Program-made: the position numbers and the translations under genes
Assembly (NCBI GenBank): GCA_024234165.1
Contig: JACKOP010000004.1
Span: forward strand, 62,001 to 126,000
From: Pseudomonadales bacterium
GTDB lineage: Bacteria > Pseudomonadota > Gammaproteobacteria > Pseudomonadales > UBA5518
Reading direction: 5' to 3'
Length of the DNA: 64,000 nucleotides
Part shown: piece after piece, positions 1 to 10,814 of the stretch
Position numbering within the stretch: position 1 is the stretch's first letter
Layout of the letters: every line of letters starts with the position of its first letter
The notes under the pieces: generated by a model
Database searches by the model: none
What the model was told of the DNA's origin: nothing
What the model saw: only the letters and a program-made list of their open reading frames with translations

Positions 1-447
1 CCGGTAGCCCGAACCGTCACGGCGAGCGTGCACAGCCGGCGCAGCGAAATCGCGTGTGGATTCCTCCTCCAGCGCAGCGGTAAGCACGATCTCGCCACGC
101 GCGGCGCGCGGCAGCAGGCGCTCCTTCTGCGCGTGCGTGCCGAAACGCAGCAGAGGCGCCAGCACGCCACCCAGGTGAACCGCAAGCGGCAGCGGGGCAA
201 TGCTGCGTCCGGCTTCTTCCATCAGCAGCGCCACCTCGAAAAAGCCGAAGCCCATGCCACCATACTCTTCAGGCACTGCGACTCCGAGCAAGCCGGCCTC
301 GGCCAGTTTCGTCCACAGGCCCTGGTCGAAGCGTTCTGCGGCGTAGTTGTCGGAGGAAGCGAGCGTGGCTGCCGAGACCTGCTCACCGAGTATCCGACGC
401 GCGAGACTCTGGATGTCGCGCTGCTCTTCCGAAAATCCGAAATCCAT
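1..447 (-). CDS. acyl-CoA dehydrogenase, N-terminal part (runs off window)
   Basis: Flavoprotein of the acyl-CoA dehydrogenase family, expected to introduce an alpha-beta double bond into an acyl-CoA thioester. Only the first 149 codons are present; the 3' end lies beyond base 1. The N-terminal helical domain is recognisable (MDFGFSEEQRDI start, then LLGVAVPEEYGGMGFG, typical of the family). The ATG at 447 is chosen because the family normally starts just before this F-S-E-E-Q motif. It lies 32 bases after the stop of another acyl-CoA dehydrogenase on the same strand, so the two are probably cotranscribed. Adjacent ACAD pairs often form alpha2beta2 heterotetramers in steroid side-chain degradation; that role is inference. 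Catalytic residues cannot be checked because the C-terminal half is missing. Confidence 0.85.
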   Translation of the reverse strand, partial: MDFGFSEEQRDIQSLARRILGEQVSAATLASSDNYAAERFDQGLWTKLAEAGLLGVAVPEEYGGMGFGFFEVALLMEEAGRSIAPLPLAVHLGGVLAPLLRFGTHAQKERLLPRAARGEIVLTAALEEESTRDFAAPAVHARRDGSGYR

Positions 448-479
448 GCTGTAGCCCTCGCTGCAAGTCTTGCTGCCGT

Positions 480-1667
480 TCAACGTGCCGCACGCGGCAT
501 CCACAGGCCGGCGGCAGAAATGATGTCGCGTTGCACTTCGTTCGCGCCGCCGCCAAAGGTCAGGATCGATGCGGTACGGTAGAGCAGCTCGATGCGCGCA
601 CGCGCAACTGCGCCGACCTCCGAGTGGCGGCTGACCAGCGAGGCCTGCCCGACCACCTCGCCGAGCAGGCGGTAGAGCTCGACGAAAAACTCCGAACCGT
701 AGACCTTGACCGCAGACGCATCGGCCATCTGCAGCGTGCCCTGCGTCATCGCCCACGCCTGCCGGTAACACATCAGCTTCAGCGCTTCGATGCCCGCGCG
801 CGCGCGCGCCAGGTTCGCCTGCACCCAGGGCAGATCCGCCACACGCGAGCCATCGGCGAGCTGCGTATCGATCGCCCATCGCGTAATGGTGTTCAGCAGC
901 ACAGCGGTCGGCCCGTAGTTCATCAGGCTCAGCCGTTCGCGGTTCAACTGCCCGGTGATCAGCTTCCAGCCGCCGTTCAGCTCACCGACCAGCTCGCGGC
1001 GCGTCACGCGTACGTTGTCGTAATAGGTCGCGTTGGTGCGCACACCCCCGAGCGTATGCACCGGCGTGCAGCTCCAGCCGGGGGAGCTGGTGGAAATCAG
1101 GAACATCGAAATGCCCTTGTGGCGCTTCGATGCGTCGGGATCCGTGCGCACCGCGAGCCACACGTATTCACTGATATTCGCAAGACTGGTCCACATCTTC
1201 TGCCCGTTGATGAGCCAGCCGTCGCCATCCGGCACCGCTGTGGTCTTCAGTGCTGCGAGATCGGTACCGCAGCCCGGCTCGGAATAACCGATCGCGATGC
1301 ACAGATCACCGGACAGTATCTTCGGCACGATCTCGGCACGGTGATGGTCGTTGCCGTGTTCGGCCAGCGTCGGGCCGATCGACTCCGAAGTCAGGAATGG
1401 GAACGGAAAGCCTGCACGCATCACCTCCTCGACGAAGATGAACTGTTCGAGCGGCGTCATGCCGCGTCCACCCAGCTCCTTCGGCCAACCGGTGCCGATC
1501 CAGCCGTCGCGCCCCATCCGGCGCATCGCGGCCTTCCACAGCGGGCCACCGCCTTCGCCGGGATTCACCTCGAGCTCCTCGGCAAGTTCAGGTGTGATCA
1601 GCTCCCGGAAATACGCACGCAACTCCCGACGCAGCCCTTCCTGCTCCGGCGTGAACTCCATCCGCAT
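480..1667 (-). CDS. acyl-CoA dehydrogenase
   Basis: Full-length acyl-CoA dehydrogenase of 395 residues. The middle domain carries the flavin-binding stretch IGYSEPGCGTDLAALKT and the C-terminal domain ends with FGGGANEVQRDIISAAGLW, both family hallmarks. In this last motif the position of the classical C-terminal catalytic glutamate (the E of YEG in medium-chain enzymes) is glycine. A different base would be needed, or the protein is the partner of the neighbouring ACAD in a heteromer. The open frame extends 113 codons upstream, but the ATG at 1667 has a GGGAG ribosome site nine bases ahead and starts at the conserved M-E-F-T-P-E-Q region. It is divergent from a DUF35/thiolase pair across a 249-base gap, suggesting one acyl-CoA catabolic locus. 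Confidence 0.9.
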   Translation of the reverse strand: MRMEFTPEQEGLRRELRAYFRELITPELAEELEVNPGEGGGPLWKAAMRRMGRDGWIGTGWPKELGGRGMTPLEQFIFVEEVMRAGFPFPFLTSESIGPTLAEHGNDHHRAEIVPKILSGDLCIAIGYSEPGCGTDLAALKTTAVPDGDGWLINGQKMWTSLANISEYVWLAVRTDPDASKRHKGISMFLISTSSPGWSCTPVHTLGGVRTNATYYDNVRVTRRELVGELNGGWKLITGQLNRERLSLMNYGPTAVLLNTITRWAIDTQLADGSRVADLPWVQANLARARAGIEALKLMCYRQAWAMTQGTLQMADASAVKVYGSEFFVELYRLLGEVVGQASLVSRHSEVGAVARARIELLYRTASILTFGGGANEVQRDIISAAGLWMPRAAR

Positions 1668-1916
1668 AGCGCACTCTCCCCTGTTTCCCGCCCTGCGCGA
1701 AGTGGCTGATCCTGCGCCGGGGAATGGCGATGCACAAGCCGCAAATGGGGTCAGTGCACGCTGACAAAACGGATCAGTACACCCGCGTACGGTTGCTGGG
1801 GTACGACGCCGGGATGTATCCTTCGCGCTCATTCCGACGCGGCTTTTCGCTGCGCCCCGATCACCTACCAGCAGCCGCAGCGGCGCGATGCCGCGAACGG
1901 CGTGCGGAGCAGACGC

Positions 1917-2351
1917 ATGAGTGCAAGACCCCGAGTCGCTGCCCTGGAAGGCTGGTTCACGCTCGACGAGCATGAACCGCGTCTCCTCGGCTCGCGCTGC
2001 CGCCATTGCGGCACCTGTTACTTCCCGAAGCAGACCACGTACTGCCGCAATCCGGCCTGCGACAGCAGCGAATTCGACGAGGTGCCGTTGTCGCGGCGCG
2101 GGCGCGTCTGGTCGTGCACCAATGCCGAATACAAGCCGCCCGAGCCCTACGTGTCACCCGATCCGTTCGAGCCGTTCACGATCGCAGCGGTCGAACTCGA
2201 GGCCGAACGCATGGTCGTCCTGGGTCAAGTCGTGAAAGGTGTCGCAGTGAGCGATCTGCGCGTCGGACAAGAGATGGAATTGGTGCTCGACACGCTCTAC
2301 AGCGACGCGGACAGCGACAGACTCATCTGGAAGTGGAAGCCCGTCGGCTGA
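1917..2351 (+). CDS. DUF35 zinc-ribbon/OB-fold protein (thiolase partner)
   Basis: Small protein of 144 residues with an N-terminal rubredoxin-like zinc ribbon (CRHCGTCYFP, then a C-x4-C pair) followed by an OB-fold (SRRGRVWSCTNAEYKPPEPY onward). This is the DUF35 architecture. DUF35 proteins are known partners of thiolase-fold enzymes, either acetyl-CoA/HMG-CoA channelling in archaea or the ChsH2-Ltp2 aldolase of bacterial steroid catabolism. The thiolase-fold gene begins 16 bases downstream, so a stable complex is a reasonable inference. ATG at 1917 is preferred over GTG at 1902 because GGAG lies eight bases upstream of it. Confidence 0.88.
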   Translation: MSARPRVAALEGWFTLDEHEPRLLGSRCRHCGTCYFPKQTTYCRNPACDSSEFDEVPLSRRGRVWSCTNAEYKPPEPYVSPDPFEPFTIAAVELEAERMVVLGQVVKGVAVSDLRVGQEMELVLDTLYSDADSDRLIWKWKPVG

Positions 2352-2367
2352 GAGGAGACACAGGCAC

Positions 2368-3555
2368 ATGAGCAAGGAAATCGCGATCCTCGGCGTCGGC
2401 ATGCACCCGTGGGGCAAATGGGGGCGCAACTTCGTCGAGTACGGACTGCACGCGGCACGGGCAGCGATAGCCGACGCCGGTGTGCGCTGGCAGGATATCC
2501 GCTTCGTTTCCGGCGCCGCGACGATGCGCTGCGGCTACCCGGGCTACGTTGCCGGCGCGACCTTCGCACAGGCACTCGGCTGGCAGGGTGCGGAGGTGAA
2601 CACCTCGTATGCAGCCTGCGCCTCCGGATCGCAGGCACTGGCCGCAGCGCGTTCGAAGATCCTCGCCGGCGAATGCGAAGTCGCACTGGTCGTCGGCGCG
2701 GACACGACGCCGAAGGGTTTTCTGGCTCCGGCCAAGGGCTATCGTCCGGATGACCCCGACTGGGTCCGCTTTCTGATCGGCATCACGAATCCCAGCTACT
2801 TCGCGCTCTACGCGCGTCGCCGCATGGATCTTTACGGCGATACCGAGGACGATTTCGGCCTGGTCAAGATCAAGAACAGCGAGCACGGTTTCACGAACCC
2901 GAACGCGCGCTACCGCAAGAAGTTCACGATGGACGACGTGCACGCGTCACCGATGGTCGCGCATCCATTGCGACTGCTGCAGATCTGCGCGACATCCGAT
3001 GGCGGCGCGGCGCTGGTGGTCTCGAGCCTCGACTACGCGCGACGCATCGGTCGCGGCGACGCGGTGCGCGTGGCCGCGATCTCGACCGTCACCCCGACCT
3101 TCGCCAACGAAGTGCTCGAGATGCCCGACATCGCCACCGACTCCGCAGCGGCTGCAGCGGTCGAAACCCATCGCTTCCGCGCGTCGATACCCACGAAGGC
3201 GTACGAAGAAGCAGGGATAGCGCCGCAGGACGTCAACGTCGCCGAAGTCTACGACCTGTCGTCTGCGCTCGAGCTCGACTGGATGGAAGACCTGCAACTC
3301 TGCGGGCGCGGTGAGGCAGCAAGTCTGGTACGCACGGGTGCGACGCGTATCGGCGGGCGCATCCCGGTGAACCCCTCGGGCGGGCTCGCGTGCTTCGGCG
3401 AAGCGGTGCCGGCACAGGCACTCGCGCAGGTCTGCGAACTCACCTGGCAACTGCGTGGTGCGGCCGGTGAACGCCAGGTCGAAGGCGCGCGCGTCGGCAT
3501 CACGGCCAACCAGGGCCTGTTCGGGCACGGCTCGTCGGTGATCGTGGCGCGTTGA
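2368..3555 (+). CDS. thiolase-fold lipid-transfer protein / acetyl-CoA acetyltransferase-like
   Basis: Thiolase-superfamily protein of 395 residues, SCP2-thiolase/Ltp type. The N-terminal nucleophile region reads YAACASGSQAL with Cys84. The C-terminal signature keeps N-P-S-G-G but continues C-F-G-E-A-V-P, so the G-H-P histidine of true thiolases is replaced by Glu345. With the DUF35 gene directly upstream this resembles thiolase-fold partners that catalyse retro-aldol cleavage or act on unusual acyl-CoAs rather than ordinary ketothiolases. Likely role: a late step in degrading a branched or steroid-derived acyl-CoA made by the divergent ACADs. Fold is certain; reaction is not. AGGAG lies upstream of the ATG. 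Confidence 0.85.
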   Translation: MSKEIAILGVGMHPWGKWGRNFVEYGLHAARAAIADAGVRWQDIRFVSGAATMRCGYPGYVAGATFAQALGWQGAEVNTSYAACASGSQALAAARSKILAGECEVALVVGADTTPKGFLAPAKGYRPDDPDWVRFLIGITNPSYFALYARRRMDLYGDTEDDFGLVKIKNSEHGFTNPNARYRKKFTMDDVHASPMVAHPLRLLQICATSDGGAALVVSSLDYARRIGRGDAVRVAAISTVTPTFANEVLEMPDIATDSAAAAAVETHRFRASIPTKAYEEAGIAPQDVNVAEVYDLSSALELDWMEDLQLCGRGEAASLVRTGATRIGGRIPVNPSGGLACFGEAVPAQALAQVCELTWQLRGAAGERQVEGARVGITANQGLFGHGSSVIVAR

Positions 3556-3589
3556 GCACGAAGTCAGCTCCGATCACTTCTCGGCCACG

Positions 3590-5481
<1,892 letters not shown>

Positions 5482-5491
<10 letters not shown>

Positions 5492-6575
5492 AACCCGACC
5501 TACGTAGGTCGGCATTCATGCCGACGGGAACGTCGGGTTGAAACCCGACCCACGCCGGCCGGTAGTCGGGTCCGTAGGTCGGCATTCATGCCGACGGAAA
5601 CGTCGGGTTGAAACCCGACCCACGCCGGCTGGCGTTCGAATCCGTAGGTCGGCATTCATGCCGACGGAAACGTCGGGTTGAAACCCGACCCACGCCGGCT
5701 GGCGTTCGAATCCGCAGGTCGGCATTCATGCCGACTGGAATGTCGGGTTGAAACCCGACCCACGCAGGCTGGCGTTCAAATCCGTAGGTCGGCATTCATG
5801 CCGACGGGAACGTCGGGTTGAAACCCGACCTACGCAGGCCGGTGTTCGGATCCGTAGGTCGGCATGCATGCCGACGGAAACGTCGGGTTGAAACCCGACC
5901 TACGCCGGCTGGCGTTCAAATCCGTAGGTCGGCATTCATGCCGACGGAAACGTCGGGTTGAAACCCGACCCACGCCGGCTGGCGTTCGAATCCGTAGGTC
6001 GGCATTCATGCCGACGGAAACGTCGGGTTGAAACCCGACCCACGCCGGCTGGCGTTCAAATCCGTAGGTCGGCATTCATGCCGACGGAAACGTCGGGTTG
6101 AAACCCGACCCACGCAGGCTGGCGTTCGAATCCGTAGGTCAGCATTCATGCCGACGGGAATGCCGGGTTGAAACCCGACCCACACCGGCTGGCGTTCAAA
6201 TCCGTAGGTCGGCATTCATGCCGACGGAAACGTCGGGTTGAAACCCGACCCACGCAGGCTGGCGTTCGAATCCGTAGGTCAGCATTCATGCCGACGGGAA
6301 TGCCGGGTTGAAACCCGACCCACACCGGCTGGCGTTCGAATCCGTAGGTCGGCATTCATGCCGACGGGAACGTCGGGTTGAAACCCGACCCACGCAGGCT
6401 GGCGTTCGAATCCGTAGGTCGGCATTCATGCCGACGGAAACGTCGGGTTGAAACCCGACCCACGCCGGCCGGTGGTCGGGTCCGTAGGTCGGCATTCATG
6501 CCGACGGAAACGTCGGGTTGAAACCCGACCCACGCAGGCTGGCGTTCAAATCCGCAGGTCGGCATTCATGCCGAC
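5482..6575. repeat. tandem REP/BIME-like hairpin array, 16 units of 70 bp
   Basis: Sixteen GTCGG-CA-TTCA-TG-CCGAC hairpins start at exact 70-base intervals, alternating with sixteen inverted-orientation hairpins (GTCGGGTTGAAACCCGAC, first at 5482, then 5532 and every 70 bases to 6512). Each pair is head-to-head flanked by GTAG/CTAC, as in E. coli BIMEs. The 20-odd-base spacer (CCACGCCGGCTGGCGTTCGA core) is nearly constant, with a few variants. The array fills the whole gap between yheS and the convergent CYTH gene. Expected roles from REP biology are 3'-end mRNA protection, transcription attenuation and gyrase or IHF binding; none can be proved here. The 69-residue open frames on the minus strand through it are artefacts of the 70-base periodicity. 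Confidence 0.95.
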
Positions 6576-6593
6576 ACGCGACGACCAGAGCGA

Positions 6594-7064
6594 TCAAGCC
6601 CCATCCCAACTGCGGTACGGGCGGGCCGCCAGACTGGCGTTGTAATAACGCGGATCGGCCGATACTTCGGCACCCAACCACGGCGGACACTCGAACGGTT
6701 CATCCTCGCGTGCAAGCTCGATTTCTGCAACGACCAGCCCCTCGTTGTCACCGTGGAAAACGTCGACCTCCCACAGCTTCCCCGCATGCGACACCCGGTA
6801 ACGCGTCTTGTCGACCAGCGCACTGCCGCACAGCTCCGCCAGACAGAACCGGGCATGCGCGAGCGGGATCTCGTACTCCAGCTCATGCCGGCTGATGCCC
6901 TCGCGGCGTCCCTTGATCGTCAGCCATGCACGCCCATCGCCGGTGCGTACGCGCACGGTCGCGCGCTTGGTACTCGCCAGATAGCCCTGGGTCAGACGCT
7001 CGCCCTGCAGGCCGGCGAGGAATATGGTCGTGTTCACCAGAAACTTGCGTTCAATCTCGCGCAT
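6594..7064 (-). CDS. CYTH domain protein (triphosphate tunnel metalloenzyme)
   Basis: Protein of 156 residues with the CYTH signature E-I-E-R-K at residues 3-7. Alternating charged strands follow, including RATVRVRTGDGRAWLTIKG, LEYEIPLAHA and VAEIELAREDE, which line the triphosphate tunnel. Single-domain bacterial CYTH proteins are mostly inorganic triphosphatases; class IV adenylate cyclase is an alternative. No C-terminal CHAD domain is present. The ATG at 7064 is chosen because the ExExK motif must lie at the very N terminus; the upstream open frame is not conserved-looking. It ends 19 bases from the hairpin array, which probably serves as its 3' boundary. Confidence 0.88.
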   Translation of the reverse strand: MREIERKFLVNTTIFLAGLQGERLTQGYLASTKRATVRVRTGDGRAWLTIKGRREGISRHELEYEIPLAHARFCLAELCGSALVDKTRYRVSHAGKLWEVDVFHGDNEGLVVAEIELAREDEPFECPPWLGAEVSADPRYYNASLAARPYRSWDGA

Positions 7065-7206
7065 CTCCGCGTCATCCAGTCCATGCAAATGCCGACATGG
7101 TACGCGCTCCCGCGATCGCGCGTCGCACCGTACGATCAACGCTTGCACACACCGTTTCAGCAGCCGAGAATGCCCGACACTCTCACAACACAGACGGAGC
7201 ACTGCA

Positions 7207-8040
7207 ATGGATCTCGGACTGGCAGGCAAGACGGTAATCGTGACTGGAGGCAGTGGCGGCATCGGTCGCGGGCTGGTGCTCGAGTTCGCACGCGAAGGCT
7301 GCAACGTGGTGAGCGCCTCGCGCGATGAAACGACCGGCCAGCACATGGCCGAAGAGGCACGTGCCGCCGGATTTGCCGGCAAGATACTGGCAGCACGCAC
7401 CGACGTGACCGACCGTGCGAGCGTCGACGCGATGGTCGCGCGTGCACGCGAGACATTCGGCCCGGTCGACGTGCTGGTCAACAACGCGGGCGGCGTGGCA
7501 GAGCCGTGTGCATTCGAGGAACTCGACGAATCCAGGCGACGCTGGGAACTGGCGCTCAACGTCGACGGCGTCGTCAACTGCTGTCAGGCGGTCGCCGCCG
7601 ACATGCTTGGACGCAACACCGGCTCGATCATCAATATTTCGTCGAACTCCTCGCTGCTCGGTGAAGCGGCAGCCAACGTGATCCACTACGGCGGCACCAA
7701 GGGTTTCGTGAACAGTTTTGGCAAGGCACTGGCGTGGGAGTGGGCCAAGAAGGGCGTACGCGTCAACACCATCTGCCCCGGCTGGATCGTACCGTACGAG
7801 GCAGGCAATGTCGGCGAAGGAAGCTTCTGGAACCGTTTCGGCTTCGAGACCATGGGCAAGCCGGACGACATGGAACGCGCGCTGCAGGACGGTACGCTCT
7901 TCAACATGAGCGGGCTGCCGATCCCACGGTTGGGGCGCCCGGAAGACATCGCCTATCTCGCGATGTTCCTCGCATCCGAGCGCGCGAGCTACGTCACCGG
8001 GCAATTGCTCAGCGTCAGCGGCGGAGCCTGGATGTATTGA
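7207..8040 (+). CDS. short-chain dehydrogenase/reductase (SDR)
   Basis: Classical NAD(P)-dependent SDR of 277 residues. It has the cofactor motif T-G-G-S-G-G-I-G at residues 13-20, NNAGG, a serine-rich I-N-I-S-S catalytic strand and Y161-x3-K165 (YGGTK). The C-terminal region VTGQLLSVSGGAW is typical. The substrate cannot be assigned; such enzymes in this genomic setting often act on hydroxyacyl-CoA, steroid or terpenoid alcohols. The start at 7207 is supported by GGAG eight bases upstream; the 61 codons of open frame before it overlap the divergent CYTH promoter region and look non-coding. Confidence 0.9.
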   Translation: MDLGLAGKTVIVTGGSGGIGRGLVLEFAREGCNVVSASRDETTGQHMAEEARAAGFAGKILAARTDVTDRASVDAMVARARETFGPVDVLVNNAGGVAEPCAFEELDESRRRWELALNVDGVVNCCQAVAADMLGRNTGSIINISSNSSLLGEAAANVIHYGGTKGFVNSFGKALAWEWAKKGVRVNTICPGWIVPYEAGNVGEGSFWNRFGFETMGKPDDMERALQDGTLFNMSGLPIPRLGRPEDIAYLAMFLASERASYVTGQLLSVSGGAWMY

Positions 8041-8060
8041 ACCCTGCCGTTCGCAGCTGC

Positions 8061-8092
8061 ACCCCGGGACGCAGCACCCTGCGTCCCGGGGT
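8061..8092. terminator. strong hairpin between convergent genes
   Basis: A perfect 14-bp stem, ACCCCGGGACGCAG pairing with CTGCGTCCCGGGGT around a CACC loop, sits in the 84-base gap between the SDR and the convergent FAD oxidoreductase. It has no run of T on either side, so it may act as an RNA 3'-end barrier or Rho-assisted terminator rather than a classical intrinsic one. Confidence 0.55.
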
Positions 8093-8124
8093 ACAGACCT
8101 CGCTCGAGGCGTTGCCCCTGCTCC

Positions 8125-9552
8125 TCAGATGATCCCCAGCCGCTGACCGATACGTGCCGCAGGAATCATCACGCGACGAATCAGGAAGTCCTGCTTGCCT
8201 GGATCCTCGACCGCTACCGGTTTCTGCATCGGGAACGGCAGCAGATCCAGACGATCACTGGCCAGTGCCTTTCCAAGCGTCATGCCGAACAGAGGGCACA
8301 TCAGGTTACCCCACGCATTGAAGTGCATCAGCCCGTACAGACCGTCTCCCAGGTCGTACACACCGGGAAACTCCTCGTCGCGCAGTGCCACGCGTCCGGT
8401 CCAGTAATCCTGCATGCGGATATCCATCCCGCGCGTCTCGGGCCAGGTGCGGTGGATCCACCGGAGATGGCGCGCGAAACTGCCCTGTGCGTCGTCGGGA
8501 TGCGAAGCACTCGGGATGCTCGAGACGATGATGCGCCCGTGCCCGTCCACCAGGAACGGATTCAGGTCGACCGGTTCCTGCGCCAGCGTCGCACCGCCCG
8601 GCATCACGAGCGCACGAGCCTCGGGCGGCAGTGGTTCGGTGGAGATCGCATACGCCGTCAGCGGATAGAAGCTGTCCCTGAACTGCGGAACGATTGCAGT
8701 CGAATAGGCATTGGTGCAGAACACCACGCGGTCCGCGCTCACCGAACCCTGTGCCGTCGCGACGCGCCAGCGCTGGCCGACACGCGACAACGAAACCGCC
8801 TCGCTGTCACCGAATACCCGCGCACCGTGTGCCACTGCGGCCCGGATCATCCCGTTCGTGAACAGGTAAGGATTCACGCGCCCGCCGTCACGATACAGCA
8901 CACCCAGCGTGTAGTAGCGCGAGCCGGTCATTGCTTCCATCTCGGAGCCCGAGAGGTATTCGATGCGCTGACCCTGCTCGTCACGCCAGTACGCCGACGC
9001 CGTCTTCAGCGAGTCGAACACGCCGTTGCGGGTGGCTGCATGCAGATAGCCTGATTGGGTTGCGTCACAGTCGATGCCATGCCTGCGCGCAAGATCGAAG
9101 GTGATCGTGTGGTGCTCACGGAACAATTCGAGAAACGCCTTGCCCTTGTCCGCAAACCGCTCGAACACGGAACGATCCTTCAGCGTCGGCAGCACATGGC
9201 CCGCGTTGCGACCAGACGCTCCCCAACCTGGCTGGCGCGCCTCCAGCACCACGACATCGACTCCGGCCTCGGCGAGATGCAGCGCCAGCGAACTCCCCGC
9301 CAGCCCTGCACCAACCACGAGTACGGCAGCATCGAGATCGGCGCCCAGCACCGGGTATCCCGGCAGCACACCCGTTGGTGCGGTCCAGCCACTGTCAGCG
9401 ATCGGTACCGCTCCGGCTTCGTAGGCGTCGACTCCGCCCCCCCCGGAAGGCGCCGTGCCGCTCGCTGCATCACGCTCACCGGAATCACAGCCCCCGATCA
9501 GCGAAGCGGTGACCAGCGCAGCGGAACCCTTGAGACAATCGCGTCTTTTCAT
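8125..9552 (-). CDS. exported FAD-dependent oxidoreductase (DAO family)
   Basis: Protein of 475 residues with an N-terminal R-R-D-C-L-K followed by a hydrophobic stretch ending I-G-G-C. This suits a Tat-type signal with a lipobox, placing the flavoprotein on the periplasmic side. The dinucleotide-binding motif V-G-A-G-L-A-G-S-S-L lies near residue 80, followed by VVVLEARQPGWGASGRNAGH, typical of D-amino-acid oxidase/glycine oxidase-like enzymes such as gamma-glutamylputrescine oxidase. The substrate is probably an amine or amino acid. It follows the LuxR gene by 92 bases on the same strand. Start: the Met before K-R-R with GGAG about ten bases upstream; the longer open frame reads into the LuxR gene. 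Confidence 0.85.
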   Translation of the reverse strand: MKRRDCLKGSAALVTASLIGGCDSGERDAASGTAPSGGGGVDAYEAGAVPIADSGWTAPTGVLPGYPVLGADLDAAVLVVGAGLAGSSLALHLAEAGVDVVVLEARQPGWGASGRNAGHVLPTLKDRSVFERFADKGKAFLELFREHHTITFDLARRHGIDCDATQSGYLHAATRNGVFDSLKTASAYWRDEQGQRIEYLSGSEMEAMTGSRYYTLGVLYRDGGRVNPYLFTNGMIRAAVAHGARVFGDSEAVSLSRVGQRWRVATAQGSVSADRVVFCTNAYSTAIVPQFRDSFYPLTAYAISTEPLPPEARALVMPGGATLAQEPVDLNPFLVDGHGRIIVSSIPSASHPDDAQGSFARHLRWIHRTWPETRGMDIRMQDYWTGRVALRDEEFPGVYDLGDGLYGLMHFNAWGNLMCPLFGMTLGKALASDRLDLLPFPMQKPVAVEDPGKQDFLIRRVMIPAARIGQRLGII

Positions 9553-9622
9553 CTGGCATGCACTCCACGGTACGGGGAAACGGCTGGATTGGCAGTCTCC
9601 GTGAAAAGACCTCGTACAACCA

Positions 9623-9636
9623 GTACCAAGTGGTAC
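9623..9636. promoter_or_regulatory. short inverted repeat upstream of FAD oxidoreductase
   Basis: GTACCA-AG-TGGTAC, two perfect 6-base arms, lies between the LuxR gene end and the oxidoreductase start, about 70 bases before that ATG. Its symmetry and place fit an operator, possibly for the adjacent LuxR-type protein. A single copy of this length could arise by chance. Confidence 0.25.
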
Positions 9637-9644
9637 CAGCGGCC

Positions 9645-10814
9645 CTAGCCGAGCAGCGCCAGGCTCCGATGCACCAGGCGAACCAGTTCGCTGCGATTGC
9701 GGATCCCGGTCTTGGCATAGATACGCTTCGAGTAGTTGCGCGCGGCCGCTTCCGCGACCCCGATATGGCGCGCGGCATCGGCAAGCGCACATCCATCGGC
9801 GAGCAGCAGCGTCAGCCGTGCTTCCTGCGGCGTGAGGCCGAACAGTCGCTCGACCAGTTCACGCGACGACTGACGATCCGGCTGCAAAGCCTCGAGTCGT
9901 TGCGTCGGATCGGTCAGGTAGACGACCACACTCGGGGCATGTGCGCCCCGGAACCACAACGCCTGCATGAGCGGGCGCACCAGCACGCCGAGCGGATGCC
10001 CTGCCTTCGCAGCGATTCGCAGCAGTTCGCCCGGTCCCGCAGGACTGCCATCGGCAGCGAGTGCAGCCGCATCGCGCAACGCACGGTCGAGCTTGCGCTG
10101 CACTCCGGGATCCGTGCTGCGCAGACGCCCGCGCGTGATCGCCAGACCCGGTTCTGCCGCCAGAATCGCCTGCGCCACCCGGTTCAGGCGCATCACGCGC
10201 AGTTCGCCGTCGAGCAGCAATGTACCGAGCGCAAAGTGCTCGATCGTGTCTTCATAGATCGTACATTCGGCCTCGCGCGTCTTCTGTACCGCGTACAGCG
10301 CGAGTGTTCGCGCCAGATGCGGCAGCAAGGTGCGCAGCAGATCGACGTGCGCACCATCGAACGGCATGGTGTGAGCCTGCGCACGCACGATGTCGATCCA
10401 TCCACGCATCCCGCCGGGCTCGGCAAAGCCGACCCGCAGGCAACTGCCGATACCAAGCTCGTTCACGTAGCGTGCAAACTCCGCGCTGCGCTCCACGCTG
10501 TCCAGTTGCACGATCGTGCCTGGCGCGAACAACGCCAGTCGCAACGGGTCATCGTGCATGAAATCGCGCCGATACGTCGTCTCCACCGCGACCCAGTCGG
10601 TCGCATCGGCCGGGTCCTGCGCCATCACATAACTGTCGCGTACCAGCCCCTGCGGGTGATGCAGCGTGATCGCGACGTTGCGTGCCTCGAACAGAACCCG
10701 CAACCGCTCTGCGAAACCCCGCCAGGGTTCCGCCTCGAGCGGGCCCTCATACAGGGCGCCGAGCAGGTCGAGCAGTTCGTCGGTCGCCGGAGGCAAGCGG
10801 TGCCACGCCTTCAT
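9645..10814 (-). CDS. LuxR-type transcriptional regulator
   Basis: Regulator of 389 residues with a C-terminal helix-turn-helix (residues about 325-385) starting LFGLTPQEARLTLLLADG and ending KTGIRNRSELVRLV, the GerE/LuxR pattern. The N-terminal 300 residues look like a GAF/PAS-type sensor and do not resemble the acyl-homoserine-lactone pocket of quorum-sensing LuxR. Its ATG overlaps the stop of the upstream membrane-protein gene by four bases (ATGA), indicating translational coupling. It therefore likely responds to whatever the hemerythrin/DUF2249/membrane-protein unit senses, and may control that unit or the exported oxidoreductase downstream. Confidence 0.85.
   Translation of the reverse strand: MKAWHRLPPATDELLDLLGALYEGPLEAEPWRGFAERLRVLFEARNVAITLHHPQGLVRDSYVMAQDPADATDWVAVETTYRRDFMHDDPLRLALFAPGTIVQLDSVERSAEFARYVNELGIGSCLRVGFAEPGGMRGWIDIVRAQAHTMPFDGAHVDLLRTLLPHLARTLALYAVQKTREAECTIYEDTIEHFALGTLLLDGELRVMRLNRVAQAILAAEPGLAITRGRLRSTDPGVQRKLDRALRDAAALAADGSPAGPGELLRIAAKAGHPLGVLVRPLMQALWFRGAHAPSVVVYLTDPTQRLEALQPDRQSSRELVERLFGLTPQEARLTLLLADGCALADAARHIGVAEAAARNYSKRIYAKTGIRNRSELVRLVHRSLALLG

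Noticed and set aside
5516..6690. Ladder of 69-residue open frames and M-N-A-D-L-starting ORFs at several loci
   Set aside because: They arise from the repeat itself: ATGAATGCCGAC in the hairpin gives M-N-A-D, and a 70-base period shifts frame each unit. No conserved protein or ribosome site.
9645..10814. Quorum-sensing LuxR receptor
   Set aside because: Only the C-terminal DNA-binding domain matches; the N-terminal part does not show the autoinducer-binding signature, and no luxI-type gene is nearby.
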